DNA of 64,000 nt from Pseudomonas frederiksbergensis (GTDB taxonomy: Bacteria; Pseudomonadota; Gammaproteobacteria; Pseudomonadales; Pseudomonadaceae): NCBI RefSeq assembly GCF_017114915.1, contig NZ_JAAUOE010000020.1, positions 1 to 64,000 of the forward strand, read 5' to 3'. This document shows positions 27,227 through 36,319 of the stretch, one piece after another. The position numbers and the translations under genes were made by a program. The notes under the pieces are model-generated. The model had not been told where the DNA came from. It searched no databases and saw only the letters and a list, made by a program, of their open reading frames with translations. The first letter of the stretch is position 1, and every line of letters begins with the position of its first letter.

Positions 27227-28144
27227 TCAGGATCCGGTTGTGCCTTGGGCTGCGCCGCCTTCCAGTTTGCGCCAGAGCAACCGCACATTCGCCTTGCGCA
27301 CCAGCGCGCAGCGATACAGACGAATTTCCAGCGGCACATGCCATTGCGGGCCGCCGCAAATCACCAGTTCGCCCCGGGCAAGCTCGGCACGCACGCTCAA
27401 CTGCGGCACCCAGGCGATGCCGAGACCTTCAAGAGCCATGCTTTTCAGGCTGTCGGCCATGGCGGTTTCGTAGATCGTGGTGAAACGCAAGGCACGCTGA
27501 CGCAGCAAACCATTCACCGACCGCCCGAGAAATGCCCCGGCGCTGTAGGCCAGCAAAGGCACGCTGGTCTCGCCTTCCAGGTCGAACAACGGCTTGCCGT
27601 CAGCGTCCGCGGCGCAGACCGGGAGCATTTCGGTGTCCCCCAGATGCAGTGACGGGAAAATCTCCGGATCCATTTGCATCGCCGAGTCCGGATCATAGAA
27701 CGCCAGCATCAGATCGCAGCCGCCTTCACGCAGCGCATGCACCGCATCGCCAACGTTAGTGGCCACCAGCCGCGTGGCGATGTTCAGTCCTTCGTTGCGC
27801 AATTGTGCGATCCAGCGCGGAAAAAAGCCCAGCGCCAGGGAGTGGGCGGCGGCGACTTGTATTACTTCGCCCTGCCCGCCTTCCAGGTGATGAAGGTGGC
27901 GCAGCACTTCACCCAGCTGTTCGACCACGGTCCGTGCGGTGACGAGAAACAGCTGCCCCGCCGCCGTCAACTCGACCGGTGTGCGAGAACGGTTGACCAG
28001 GGTCAGCCCCAGCGCGGCTTCAAGGCTGCGGATCCGCCGGCTGAAGGCAGGCTGGGTCACGAAGCGTCTTTCGGCCGCTTGGGAGAAGCTGCGGGTGGCG
28101 GCCAGAGCACTAAAGTCCTCAAGCCATTTGCTTTCCAGATTCAT
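27227..28144 (-). CDS. LysR-family regulator divergent from aspA
   Basis: 305 residues from ATG 28144, preceded by GGGAGGG. Winged-helix N-terminus (WLEDFSALAATRSFSQAAERR, TQPAFSRRIRSLEAALG) and a substrate-binding-protein-like effector domain after about residue 90. It is divergent from aspA with 180 bases between starts, the usual layout for a LysR regulator and its target. The effector is unknown; an aspartate-related signal is a reasonable guess. Confidence 0.87.
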   Translation of the reverse strand: MNLESKWLEDFSALAATRSFSQAAERRFVTQPAFSRRIRSLEAALGLTLVNRSRTPVELTAAGQLFLVTARTVVEQLGEVLRHLHHLEGGQGEVIQVAAAHSLALGFFPRWIAQLRNEGLNIATRLVATNVGDAVHALREGGCDLMLAFYDPDSAMQMDPEIFPSLHLGDTEMLPVCAADADGKPLFDLEGETSVPLLAYSAGAFLGRSVNGLLRQRALRFTTIYETAMADSLKSMALEGLGIAWVPQLSVRAELARGELVICGGPQWHVPLEIRLYRCALVRKANVRLLWRKLEGGAAQGTTGS

Positions 28145-28324
28145 CACGCCCTCCCGGACATGCACCAATTTAGGTCACACGTTCGCCGCGCACGCGGCGT
28201 CACACGGGCATTATGCCGAATATGCATAGGCCAGTGTTTAACAGCATTGGCCCAAAATTCTTCACAAGCCTAGCATTTGCAGTGTTCCGGCACAGACCGG
28301 GTCCCTATCGAGATGATTTCTATC

Positions 28325-29749
28325 ATGTCCTCCGCTGCATCTTTCCGCACAGAAAAAGACCTGCTTGGCGTACTCGAAGTACCTGCTCAAGCGTATTACG
28401 GCATCCAGACCCTGCGAGCGGTGAATAACTTCCGTCTCTCCGGCGTTCCGATTTCGCATTACCCGAAACTGGTTGTTGGCCTGGCGATGGTCAAACAGGC
28501 CGCCGCTGACGCCAACCGCGAGCTGGGTCACCTGAGCGAAGCCAAGCACGCTGCCATCAGCGAAGCCTGTGCCCGATTGATCCGCGGCGATTTCCACGAA
28601 GAGTTCGTGGTGGACATGATTCAAGGCGGCGCTGGCACTTCGACCAACATGAATGCCAACGAAGTCATCGCCAACATCGCGCTGGAGGCCATGGGCCACA
28701 GCAAGGGCGAATACCAGTACCTGCACCCGAACAACGACGTGAACATGGCGCAGTCGACCAACGACGCCTATCCAACCGCGATCCGTCTGGGTCTGCTGCT
28801 GGGTCACGACGCGTTGCTGGCCAGCCTCGACAGCCTGATCCAGTCGTTCTCCGCCAAAGGTGAAGAATTCAGCCACGTTCTGAAGATGGGTCGTACCCAG
28901 CTGCAAGACGCCGTGCCGATGACCCTGGGGCAAGAATTCCGCGCCTTCGCCACCACCCTGAGCGAAGACCTGGCGCGTCTGAAATCCCTGGCACCCGAGT
29001 TGCTGACTGAAGTGAACCTGGGCGGCACCGCGATCGGCACCGGCATCAACGCCGACCCGCGCTACCAAGCCCTGGCCGTTCAGCGTCTGGCCCTGATCAG
29101 CGGTCAACCGCTGGTCCCAGCCGCCGACCTGATCGAAGCCACCTCCGACATGGGCGCCTTCGTGCTGTTCTCCGGCATGCTCAAGCGCACCGCGGTCAAA
29201 CTGTCGAAGATCTGCAACGACCTGCGCCTGCTGTCCAGCGGCCCACGTACCGGCATCAACGAAATCAACCTGCCAGCGCGTCAGCCAGGCAGCTCGATCA
29301 TGCCAGGCAAGGTCAACCCGGTTATCCCTGAAGCCGTGAACCAGGTGGCATTCCAGATCATCGGCAACGACTTGGCCCTGACCATCGCGGCCGAAGGCGG
29401 CCAACTGCAACTGAACGTGATGGAGCCGCTGATCGCCTTCAAGATCTTCGACTCGATCCGCCTGCTGCAACGCGCCATGGACATGCTGCGCGAGCACTGC
29501 ATCGTCGGCATCACCGCCAACGAAGAGCGCTGCCGTGAGCTGGTCGAACACTCGATCGGCCTGGTCACCGCGCTGAACCCGTACATCGGCTATGAAAACG
29601 CCACCCGCATAGCCCGTGTCGCCCTTGAAAGCGGCCGCGGCGTGCTGGAACTGGTGCGCGAAGAACGCTTGCTCGACGAAGAAATGCTCGCCGACATCCT
29701 GCGCCCGGAAAACATGATTGCTCCGCGTCTGGTGCCTTTGAAGGCTTAA
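28325..29749 (+). CDS. aspA: Aspartate ammonia-lyase
   Basis: 474 residues. It converts L-aspartate to fumarate and ammonia. Class II fumarase/aspartase signature GSSIMPGKVNP near residue 320, TNMNANEVIAN, and GRTQLQDAVPMTLGQEF. The ATG at 28325 (MSSAASFRTEKDLLG) is chosen because it matches the usual N-terminus; an upstream in-frame start has no support. It is followed by a strong terminator. Confidence 0.96.
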   Translation: MSSAASFRTEKDLLGVLEVPAQAYYGIQTLRAVNNFRLSGVPISHYPKLVVGLAMVKQAAADANRELGHLSEAKHAAISEACARLIRGDFHEEFVVDMIQGGAGTSTNMNANEVIANIALEAMGHSKGEYQYLHPNNDVNMAQSTNDAYPTAIRLGLLLGHDALLASLDSLIQSFSAKGEEFSHVLKMGRTQLQDAVPMTLGQEFRAFATTLSEDLARLKSLAPELLTEVNLGGTAIGTGINADPRYQALAVQRLALISGQPLVPAADLIEATSDMGAFVLFSGMLKRTAVKLSKICNDLRLLSSGPRTGINEINLPARQPGSSIMPGKVNPVIPEAVNQVAFQIIGNDLALTIAAEGGQLQLNVMEPLIAFKIFDSIRLLQRAMDMLREHCIVGITANEERCRELVEHSIGLVTALNPYIGYENATRIARVALESGRGVLELVREERLLDEEMLADILRPENMIAPRLVPLKA

Positions 29750-29816
29750 CCAAACGCTGGCTCTTTTGAAGAGCACGCTCACCAGGTCGAGGGACTAGAC
29801 ACCTCTCACCTTTTGA

Positions 29817-29852
29817 GGGCTTGGGGATTTGTTCCCTCAAGCCCTTTTTTTT
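29817..29852 (+). terminator. Terminator after aspA
   Basis: GGGCTTGGGGA ... TCCCTCAAGCCC with one bulge, followed by eight T. Confidence 0.92.
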
Positions 29853-29903
29853 AACCCTTTTGCGGATTTTCCGAACATGTTGAATGTTTTCAGTGCCGCC
29901 AAG

Positions 29904-29967
29904 ATCGCAGCCTTCGGCAGCTCCTACCGGGTTTGATGTACCTGTAGAAGCTTTCGAAGGCTGCGAT
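29904..29967. repeat. Dispersed inverted repeat, GCAGCCTTCGGCAGCTC family
   Basis: Arms at 29904-29927 and 29944-29967 (ATCGCAGCCTTCGGCAGCTC... and its imperfect complement), followed by seven T on the plus strand. Relative of the stem-loop at 24328-24384. Confidence 0.75.
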
Positions 29968-30235
29968 TTTTTTGATCTTGCAGCTACCTCGTTTCGTCGC
30001 TTGCACCACAACCGTGCAGACGGACGGCGCGCTCCTATGTATAGTGCCGGCCCTCTTCGCGTGAGCGGTCGTCGATAACGAGACCCAAACCCATGCGAAA
30101 CCCGAACTAATAACAACCCGCGAAATGGAACAGGGACGCCCCTTCGACCCACCTGTTGTGCAACGCACAACCCGGTGTAACGCGATGTGTCGACCACCCA
30201 GTATTCGCACCACAAAAAATAGCGAGGAATAATCC
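29968..30235 (+). promoter_or_regulatory. Leader/promoter region of the alanine symporter gene
   Basis: No gene is seen between aspA and the symporter gene. The region contains a TATAGT element near 30038 and a perfect small palindrome GTTGTGC-AAC-GCACAAC (30155-30171), 65 bases before the start codon, suited to a dimeric repressor or a short hairpin. Confidence 0.4.
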
Positions 30236-31687
30236 ATGCTCGAAGTCATCAACGACTTCCTCTCAGGGAAAGTACTGATCGTGCTCATTGTCGGGCTCGG
30301 TAGCTACTTCACGATCCGCTCGCGTTTCGTTCAGTTCCGTCATTTCTTTCACATGTTCGCGGTGTTCCGTGACAGCCTCAAAAGCAGCGCCGGCCAGCTC
30401 AGTTCCTTCCAGGCCCTGATGCTCAGCCTCGCCGGTCGCGTCGGTGCGGGCAACATCGCCGGTGTCGGCATCGCCGTGACCCTCGGTGGCCCCGGTGCCG
30501 TGTTCTGGATGTGGGTGACCGCGCTGGTCGGCATGTCCAGCAGCTTCTTCGAATGCTCCCTCGGCCAGCTCTACAAGCGCTGCGACTCCGAAGGCCAGTT
30601 CCGTGGCGGCCCATCCTTCTACATTCAGCACGGCCTGCAGAAACGCTGGCTGGGCATGATCATGGCGTTCCTGCTGCTGATCACTTTCGGCTTCGCCTTC
30701 AACGGCCTGCAAGCCCACGCCGTGACCCACTCGCTGAACAACGCTTTCGGCCTCGACACCACATACACCGGCCTGGCCCTGGCGGTACTGCTGGGCCTGG
30801 TGTTCATCGGCGGTATCAAGCGGATCGCCAAGGTCGCTGACCTGCTGGTGCCGGTGAAAACCCTGGTGTACATCGGCGTAACCATCTATGTGATCGTGCT
30901 GCAGTTCGATCACGTTCCGGGCATGTTGATGACCATCGTCAAAAGCGCCTTCGGTCTGGATCAGGCGTTCGGCGGCCTGATCGGCAGCGCCATCGTCATG
31001 GGCGTGAAGCGCGGCGTGTTCGCCAACGAAGCGGGCCTGGGCAGTGCGCCGAACGTGGCCGCTGTGGCCTCGGTCGAGCACCCGGTTTCGCAAGGCGTGG
31101 TTCAGGCGTTCAGCGTGTTCCTCGATACCTTCGTGATCTGCACCTGCACCGCGTTGCTGATCCTGCTGTCGGGCTTCTACACCCCGGGCTTCGAAGGCGA
31201 CGGCATTGCCCTGACCCAGAACTCCCTGGCTGCCGTGGTCGGTGACTGGGGCCGGATGTTCATCTCCGTGGCCTTGGCGTTGTTCGTGTTCACCTCGATC
31301 CTCTACAACTACTACCTGGGCGAGAACAACCTGCGTTTCCTGGTTGGTGAAAACCGCAAGGCGCTGATCGGCTATCGCACGCTGGTACTGGTACTGATCT
31401 TCTGGGGCGCCATCGAGAACCTGAGCACGGTGTTCGCATTCGCCGACATCACCATGACCCTGCTGGCATTCGTGAACCTGATCGCCCTGTTCCTGCTGTT
31501 CAAGGTCGGCATGCGCATCCTGCGTGACTACGATGACCAGCGTGCCGCCGGCATCAAGACCCCGGTGTTCGATTCGAGCAAATTCCCGGATCTGGACCTG
31601 GACCTGAAAGCCTGGCCGGCCAATCCGCCAGCTGCTGCGCCTCAGACACAGCGTCAGCCGGAAGGCGTTACCGCAGCGCAACGCTGA
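30236..31687 (+). CDS. Alanine/glycine:cation symporter (AGCS family)
   Basis: 483 residues, about ten membrane helices. The family signature SLAGRVGAGNIAGVGIAVTL is near residue 65, with WMWVTALVGMSSSFFECSLGQLYK and the segment GVFANEAGLGSAPNVAA. It imports alanine or glycine with sodium or protons into the cytoplasm. The C-terminal 40 residues are hydrophilic and proline-rich. It sits downstream of aspA and upstream of an asparaginase gene, forming an amino-acid use block. Confidence 0.93.
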   Translation: MLEVINDFLSGKVLIVLIVGLGSYFTIRSRFVQFRHFFHMFAVFRDSLKSSAGQLSSFQALMLSLAGRVGAGNIAGVGIAVTLGGPGAVFWMWVTALVGMSSSFFECSLGQLYKRCDSEGQFRGGPSFYIQHGLQKRWLGMIMAFLLLITFGFAFNGLQAHAVTHSLNNAFGLDTTYTGLALAVLLGLVFIGGIKRIAKVADLLVPVKTLVYIGVTIYVIVLQFDHVPGMLMTIVKSAFGLDQAFGGLIGSAIVMGVKRGVFANEAGLGSAPNVAAVASVEHPVSQGVVQAFSVFLDTFVICTCTALLILLSGFYTPGFEGDGIALTQNSLAAVVGDWGRMFISVALALFVFTSILYNYYLGENNLRFLVGENRKALIGYRTLVLVLIFWGAIENLSTVFAFADITMTLLAFVNLIALFLLFKVGMRILRDYDDQRAAGIKTPVFDSSKFPDLDLDLKAWPANPPAAAPQTQRQPEGVTAAQR

Positions 31688-31790
31688 TCGGTAAAAAACC
31701 GGGCGCATCCCCTGCACCCGGCGTGACACAGCGTATGACCGGCGTCATGCTCGGTTGTACGTTGTTTCGGTGTCGAGCCTGAAGTCCAAT

Positions 31791-31813
31791 CGCGAGCAGG
31801 CTCGCTCCCACAA
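31791..31813 (+). repeat. Single REP unit
   Basis: CGCGAGCAGGCTCGCTCCCA, one arm of the GCGAGCAAGCCCGCTCCCA-type element, in the leader of the asparaginase gene. Confidence 0.6.
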
Positions 31814-31836
31814 GTCATCGTTTTCGGAGAGTCTCC

Positions 31837-32841
31837 ATGAATGCCTCGACCTATCCTGCCGCCCAACACGTCATGGTGCTCTACACCGGTGGCACCATCG
31901 GTATGCAAGCCAGCGCCCATGGCCTGGCCCCGGCGTCCGGTTTCGAAGCGCGGATGCGCGATTACCTGCACAGCCAACCCGAGCTGGTGGTGCCGCAGTG
32001 GCGCTTTCGCGAGATGGCGCCGCTGATCGACAGCGCCAACATGACCCCCGCGTACTGGCAGCAACTGCGTGAAGCGGTGGTCGATGCCGTCGACGTTCAA
32101 GGCTGCGACAGCGTGCTGATCCTGCACGGCACCGACACCCTGGCCTACAGCGCCGCGGCCATGAGCTTCCAGTTGCTCGGCCTGAACGCCCACGTATGTT
32201 TCACCGGCTCCATGCTGCCGGCCGGCGTGACCGACAGCGATGCCTGGGAAAACATCAGCGGCGCACTGGGTGCCCTTGGCCAAGGCCTGGCACCGGGCGT
32301 GCATCTGTACTTCCACGGTGAACTGCTGGACCCGACCCGCTGCGCCAAGGTTCGCAGCTTCGGTCGTCATCCGTTCAAGCGGCTGGAGCGTCAGGGCGGC
32401 GGCGTGAAAGCGTCCTCGATACCTGCGCAACTGAACTACAACCAGCCTAAACAGCTGGCGAAGGTCGCGGTACTGCCGCTGTTCCCCGGCATCGGCGCCG
32501 AGCAACTGGACGGCCTGCTCGACAGCGGCATTCAGGGTCTGGTGCTGGAGTGCTACGGTAGCGGCACCGGACCCAGCGACAACCCCGGGTTTCTCGCCAG
32601 CCTGGAACGGGCGCGGGACAACGGTGTGGTGGTGGTCGCGGTCACGCAATGTCATGAAGGTGGCGTGAAGCTCGACGTGTACGAGGCGGGGAGCCGCTTG
32701 CGTGACGCCGGTCTGTTGTCCGGTGGCGGCATGACTCGCGAGGCGGCGTTCGGCAAGTTGCATGGACTGCTGGGTGCAGGCCTTGAAACCGCTGAAGTTC
32801 GGCGACTGGTCGAACTCGACCTGTGTGGCGAACTCATCTGA
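31837..32841 (+). CDS. L-asparaginase, type I-like
   Basis: 334 residues, no signal peptide, so cytoplasmic. It hydrolyses asparagine to aspartate and ammonia. The two catalytic threonine motifs are visible: VLYTGGTIGMQ near residue 15 and ILHGTDTLAYSAAA near residue 95. FTGSMLPAG is also typical. With aspA upstream it completes a path asparagine to aspartate to fumarate. Confidence 0.92.
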   Translation: MNASTYPAAQHVMVLYTGGTIGMQASAHGLAPASGFEARMRDYLHSQPELVVPQWRFREMAPLIDSANMTPAYWQQLREAVVDAVDVQGCDSVLILHGTDTLAYSAAAMSFQLLGLNAHVCFTGSMLPAGVTDSDAWENISGALGALGQGLAPGVHLYFHGELLDPTRCAKVRSFGRHPFKRLERQGGGVKASSIPAQLNYNQPKQLAKVAVLPLFPGIGAEQLDGLLDSGIQGLVLECYGSGTGPSDNPGFLASLERARDNGVVVVAVTQCHEGGVKLDVYEAGSRLRDAGLLSGGGMTREAAFGKLHGLLGAGLETAEVRRLVELDLCGELI

Positions 32842-32853
32842 CACAAAAAAAAC

Positions 32854-32927
32854 CTGTAGGAGCAGGCTTGCCTGCGAAGGCGTCCTCAAATACGCCAAAA
32901 GCTTCGCAGGCAAGCCTGCTCCTACAG
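32854..32927. repeat. REP-type inverted pair
   Basis: Perfect 25-base arms (CTGTAGGAGCAGGCTTGCCT... and complement) at 32854-32878 and 32903-32927, after the asparaginase gene. Confidence 0.92.
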
Positions 32928-32982
32928 AGTCATTGGGCATACAAATTGCTCCTGTTCCAGCATCCCAACGCCGGAACACTTC

Positions 32983-33975
32983 ATGCTCCACTCCCACCTC
33001 ACCACCCTCAACGCCGTCTCCCTGGTGCTTAACACCTTCAAGGCCGAAGGCCTGTCCAGCGAGGCGTTATTGGCCGGCAGCGGCATCAGCGCGGCGGATC
33101 TGAGCCGGGCGGACACGCGCATTACCACCAATCAAGAGATGCTGGTGTGCGCCAACGCTGTCGCGCTACGCCGCGATATCGGCCTGGAGTTGGGCCGGCG
33201 GATGCACGTTTCTTCCTACGGCATGCTCGGGTACGCCTTACTCACCAGCGCCACTTTAGGTGACGCCTTGCAACTGGCGCTGCACTATCCGGCGCTATTG
33301 GGAACACTGTTCGAGTTGAGCCTGGAAGAAGATGGCGAGCGCATCTGGCTCACGGCGGGCGACTATCGGGAAAACCCCGCGCTGGCACCGTTCAATGTCG
33401 AGTTTTGCCTGGTCTCGATGAAAGTCACCTGCGAAGACCTGCTCGGCCACCCTCTGCCTCTGCTCGGCGCTCGCTTCGAACACCCGGCGCCGGACTATCA
33501 AGCGCGCTACAGCGAGCGTTTTGACTGTCCCTTGCAGTTCGATGCGGCATCCAACGCCTTTGCCTTCGACAAGCGCTGGCTCGAACAACCCCTGCCTCTG
33601 GCCGACGCCATCACCCACCAGGCCATGGCCGAGCGCTGTCGCAAGCAAAACACCGAGTTCACCGGGCGCCAGGCCTGGCTGGGGCGCATCCGCCAACTGC
33701 TCGCCGCGCAACTGAGCGCGGCGCCGGGGCTGGACGGGCTGGCCGAACAGCTGAACTGCTCGTCGCGCACTTTGCGGCGACATTTGAAAGACCTGGGATG
33801 CAGCTATCAGGAACTGCTCGATGAACTGCGCTTCGAGCAGGCCAAGCGAATGCTTTGCGAGGATCAATTGCCGATCTATCAAATCGCCGAAGCGCTGGGA
33901 TTCAGCGAAACCGCGAGCTTCCGGCATGCGTTTGTGCGCTGGAGTGGCGTGGCGCCGAGTCATTTTCGCCCATAA
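32983..33975 (+). CDS. AraC-family transcriptional regulator
   Basis: 330 residues. The N-terminal half is the Arabinose_bd (PF12625-like) sensor domain found in OruR/VirF-like Pseudomonas regulators; the C-terminus is the AraC double helix-turn-helix (LAEQLNCSSRTLRRHLKDLG and IAEALGFSETASFRHAFVRW). It is 182 bases upstream of the acetylpolyamine amidohydrolase gene on the same strand, so it may regulate it. The effector is unknown. Confidence 0.88.
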   Translation: MLHSHLTTLNAVSLVLNTFKAEGLSSEALLAGSGISAADLSRADTRITTNQEMLVCANAVALRRDIGLELGRRMHVSSYGMLGYALLTSATLGDALQLALHYPALLGTLFELSLEEDGERIWLTAGDYRENPALAPFNVEFCLVSMKVTCEDLLGHPLPLLGARFEHPAPDYQARYSERFDCPLQFDAASNAFAFDKRWLEQPLPLADAITHQAMAERCRKQNTEFTGRQAWLGRIRQLLAAQLSAAPGLDGLAEQLNCSSRTLRRHLKDLGCSYQELLDELRFEQAKRMLCEDQLPIYQIAEALGFSETASFRHAFVRWSGVAPSHFRP

Positions 33976-34033
33976 CAACCCGATCCCGTAGGAGCGAGGC
34001 ATGCGCCCAACGCTGGGGCACCGTCGCGCCAAT

Positions 34034-34078
34034 AAGGGGCGAATTTCGGTCAAATATTTTGGCCCTATCGATCCCCTT
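34034..34078 (+). promoter_or_regulatory. Nested palindrome upstream of the acetylpolyamine amidohydrolase gene
   Basis: AAGGGG (34034-34039) with CCCCTT (34073-34078) and GGTCAAA (34048-34054) with TTTGGCC (34058-34064) share one dyad axis at 34056. It lies 80-124 bases before the aphA start. Likely an operator for a multimeric regulator; which one is unknown. Confidence 0.5.
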
Positions 34079-34157
34079 TTGGCCTTTCCTGCCATTCTCC
34101 CGAACGCCGCCCGCCGCAAGACTGTGAGCAACCGAATCAGCCCTGCGGAGAACAAGA

Positions 34158-35189
34158 ATGCTGACGATCTACTCGGACGATCACCACCTGCACCACGGCC
34201 GTTGTGAATTGATGGACGGGCAGCTGATGCCCTGCTTCGAAATGCCCTCGCGCGCCGATCACGTATTGCAACGGGTCAAGGACCAGAACCTCGGCCCGGT
34301 CGAAGCGCCGAAAGACTTCGGCCTTGATCCAATCGCGCGCATCCACAGCCGCGACTACCTCGACTTCTTCCAAGGCGCCTGGGCGCGCTGGACCGAATTC
34401 AATACCGACGGCGACTTGCTGCCTTACACCTGGCCGGCCCGCACCCTGCGCCGGGTCATGCCCACCAGCCTGCACGGCCAGCTCGGCTATTACAGCTTCG
34501 ACGGCGGCGCACCGATTACCGCCGGCACCTGGCAAGCGGCGTATAGCGCGGCGCAAGTGGCGTTGACCGCTCAAGCGGTGATCCAGCGCGGTGCCCGCAG
34601 TGCCTTCGCCCTGTGCCGTCCACCGGGACACCATGCCGCCAGCGATTTGATGGGGGGTTATTGCTACCTCAACAACGCCGCCATCGCCGCTCAGGCCTTC
34701 CTCGATCAGGGCCACAAAAAGGTCGCGATCCTCGACGTCGATTACCACCACGGCAACGGCACCCAATCGATTTTCTACGAGCGCAGCGACGTACTGTTCG
34801 CCTCGATCCATGGCCATCCGGAAGCCGAGTTTCCGTTCTTCCTCGGCTACGAAGACGAACACGGTGAAGGCGCAGGCGAAGGGTTCAACTTCAACTACCC
34901 TTTGCCCGCCGGTTCAGGCTGGGACCGTTGGAGCGCGGCGCTGGAGCAGGCCTGCAAAGAGATCGAAAAGTACGGTGCCGACATCATCGTCGTGTCCTTG
35001 GGCGTCGATACGTTCAAGGACGACCCGATCTCCCAATTCAAACTCGACAGCCCGGATTACCTGGCGATGGGCACGCGCATCGCGGGCCTCGGCAAGCCGA
35101 CGCTGTTCGTGATGGAAGGCGGTTACGCGGTGGAAGAAATCGGCATCAATGCCGTGAACGTTCTCGAAGGTTTTGAAAGCGCCCAATGA
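34158..35189 (+). CDS. aphA: Acetylpolyamine amidohydrolase, histone-deacetylase family
   Basis: 343 residues. Zinc hydrolase that removes acetyl groups from acetylputrescine and similar polyamines. Catalytic residues are visible: RPPGHHAASDLMGG (His-His pair), LDVDYHHGNGTQ (zinc Asp and His), SLGVDTFKDDP (second zinc Asp) and EGGYAVEEIG (transition-state Tyr). The length and N-terminus fit the bacterial polyamine class rather than acetoin AcuC. The stop overlaps a codon before the binding-protein gene, so the two are coupled. Confidence 0.92.
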   Translation: MLTIYSDDHHLHHGRCELMDGQLMPCFEMPSRADHVLQRVKDQNLGPVEAPKDFGLDPIARIHSRDYLDFFQGAWARWTEFNTDGDLLPYTWPARTLRRVMPTSLHGQLGYYSFDGGAPITAGTWQAAYSAAQVALTAQAVIQRGARSAFALCRPPGHHAASDLMGGYCYLNNAAIAAQAFLDQGHKKVAILDVDYHHGNGTQSIFYERSDVLFASIHGHPEAEFPFFLGYEDEHGEGAGEGFNFNYPLPAGSGWDRWSAALEQACKEIEKYGADIIVVSLGVDTFKDDPISQFKLDSPDYLAMGTRIAGLGKPTLFVMEGGYAVEEIGINAVNVLEGFESAQ

Positions 35190-35200
35190 GGAATCAGACG

Positions 35201-36301
35201 ATGAACCGACTCAAGCGTCTTATCGCTCCAGCGCTATGCGCCACGCTGCTCAGTGGCGCCGTTCACGCTGAAGAGCGCACGTTGCGGGTGTACAACTGGT
35301 TCGACTACATCACTCCCAAAGCACTGGAAGATTTCAAGGCTCAGAACACCCAGACCCAACTGGTCTATGACATTTTCGACACCAACGAAGCACTGGAAGC
35401 CAAGCTGCTGACCGGCAATTCCGGCTACGACGTGGTGGTGCCGTCCAATGTGTTCCTGGCCAAGCAGATCGAAGCCGGGGTGTTCCAGCCGCTGGACCGC
35501 AGCAAACTGGCGAACTGGAATCACCTCGATCCCAAGCTGATGAAGCTGATCGAAGCCAACGACCCGGGCAACAAATTCGCCGTGCCGTACATGTACGGCA
35601 CCATCCTGATCGGCTTCAACCCGGCCAAGGTCAAGACCGCTTTGGGCGATAACGCGCCGGTGGACAGCTGGGACCTGATCTTCAAGGAAGAGAACATCAG
35701 CAAACTCAAGCAGTGCGGCGTGGCCCTGCTCGATTCACCGTCGGAGATCCTGCCACTGGCCCTGCAACACCTGGGCCTGGACCCCAACAGCAAGCAGCCG
35801 GCGGACTACGCCAAGGCTGAAGCGCTGCTGATGAAGATCCGTCCGTACATCACCTACTTCCACTCGTCCAAGTACATGGCCGACATCGCCAACGGTGACA
35901 TCTGCGTCGCGGTCGGTTACTCCGGCAGCTTCTCCCAGGCCGCCAACCGCGCCAAGGAAGCCAAGAATGGCGTGATCGTCGACATGCGCCTGCCCAAGGA
36001 AGGCGCGCCAATCTGGTTCGACATGCTCGCGATCCCCAAAGGCGCGAAAAACCCGGAAGACGCCTACACCTTCATCAACTACCTGCTGCAACCGCAGGTG
36101 ATCGCGCCGGTCAGCGACTTCGTCGGCTACCCGAACCCGAACAAGGACGCCACGGAAATGGTCGACCCGGCGATCCGCAACAACCCGAACCTGTACCCGA
36201 CCGAAACGGCGATGAGCACGCTTTACACCCTGCAACCCTTGCCTCGCGATGCCGAACGGGCGCGGACCCGAGCCTGGACCAAGATCAAGTCGGGTACTTG
36301 A
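35201..36301 (+). CDS. Polyamine ABC transporter substrate-binding protein (PotF/SpuD-like)
   Basis: 366 residues from ATG 35201, preceded by GAGGA. Signal peptide (LKRLIAPALCATLLSGAVHAE). Mature start LRVYNWFDYITPKALEDF is the classic PotF/SpuD pattern; GYDVVVPSNVFLAKQI and SGSFSQAANRAKEAK line the binding cleft. It would deliver a polyamine, perhaps acetylated, to an importer encoded elsewhere. Co-transcribed with aphA (11-base gap). Confidence 0.92.
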   Translation: MNRLKRLIAPALCATLLSGAVHAEERTLRVYNWFDYITPKALEDFKAQNTQTQLVYDIFDTNEALEAKLLTGNSGYDVVVPSNVFLAKQIEAGVFQPLDRSKLANWNHLDPKLMKLIEANDPGNKFAVPYMYGTILIGFNPAKVKTALGDNAPVDSWDLIFKEENISKLKQCGVALLDSPSEILPLALQHLGLDPNSKQPADYAKAEALLMKIRPYITYFHSSKYMADIANGDICVAVGYSGSFSQAANRAKEAKNGVIVDMRLPKEGAPIWFDMLAIPKGAKNPEDAYTFINYLLQPQVIAPVSDFVGYPNPNKDATEMVDPAIRNNPNLYPTETAMSTLYTLQPLPRDAERARTRAWTKIKSGT

Positions 36302-36319
36302 ATATAAGGTCTGGCGGGC

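Noticed and set aside
28262-29782. 506-residue frame opposite aspA
   Set aside because: Antisense to a clear aspartase gene; no domain.
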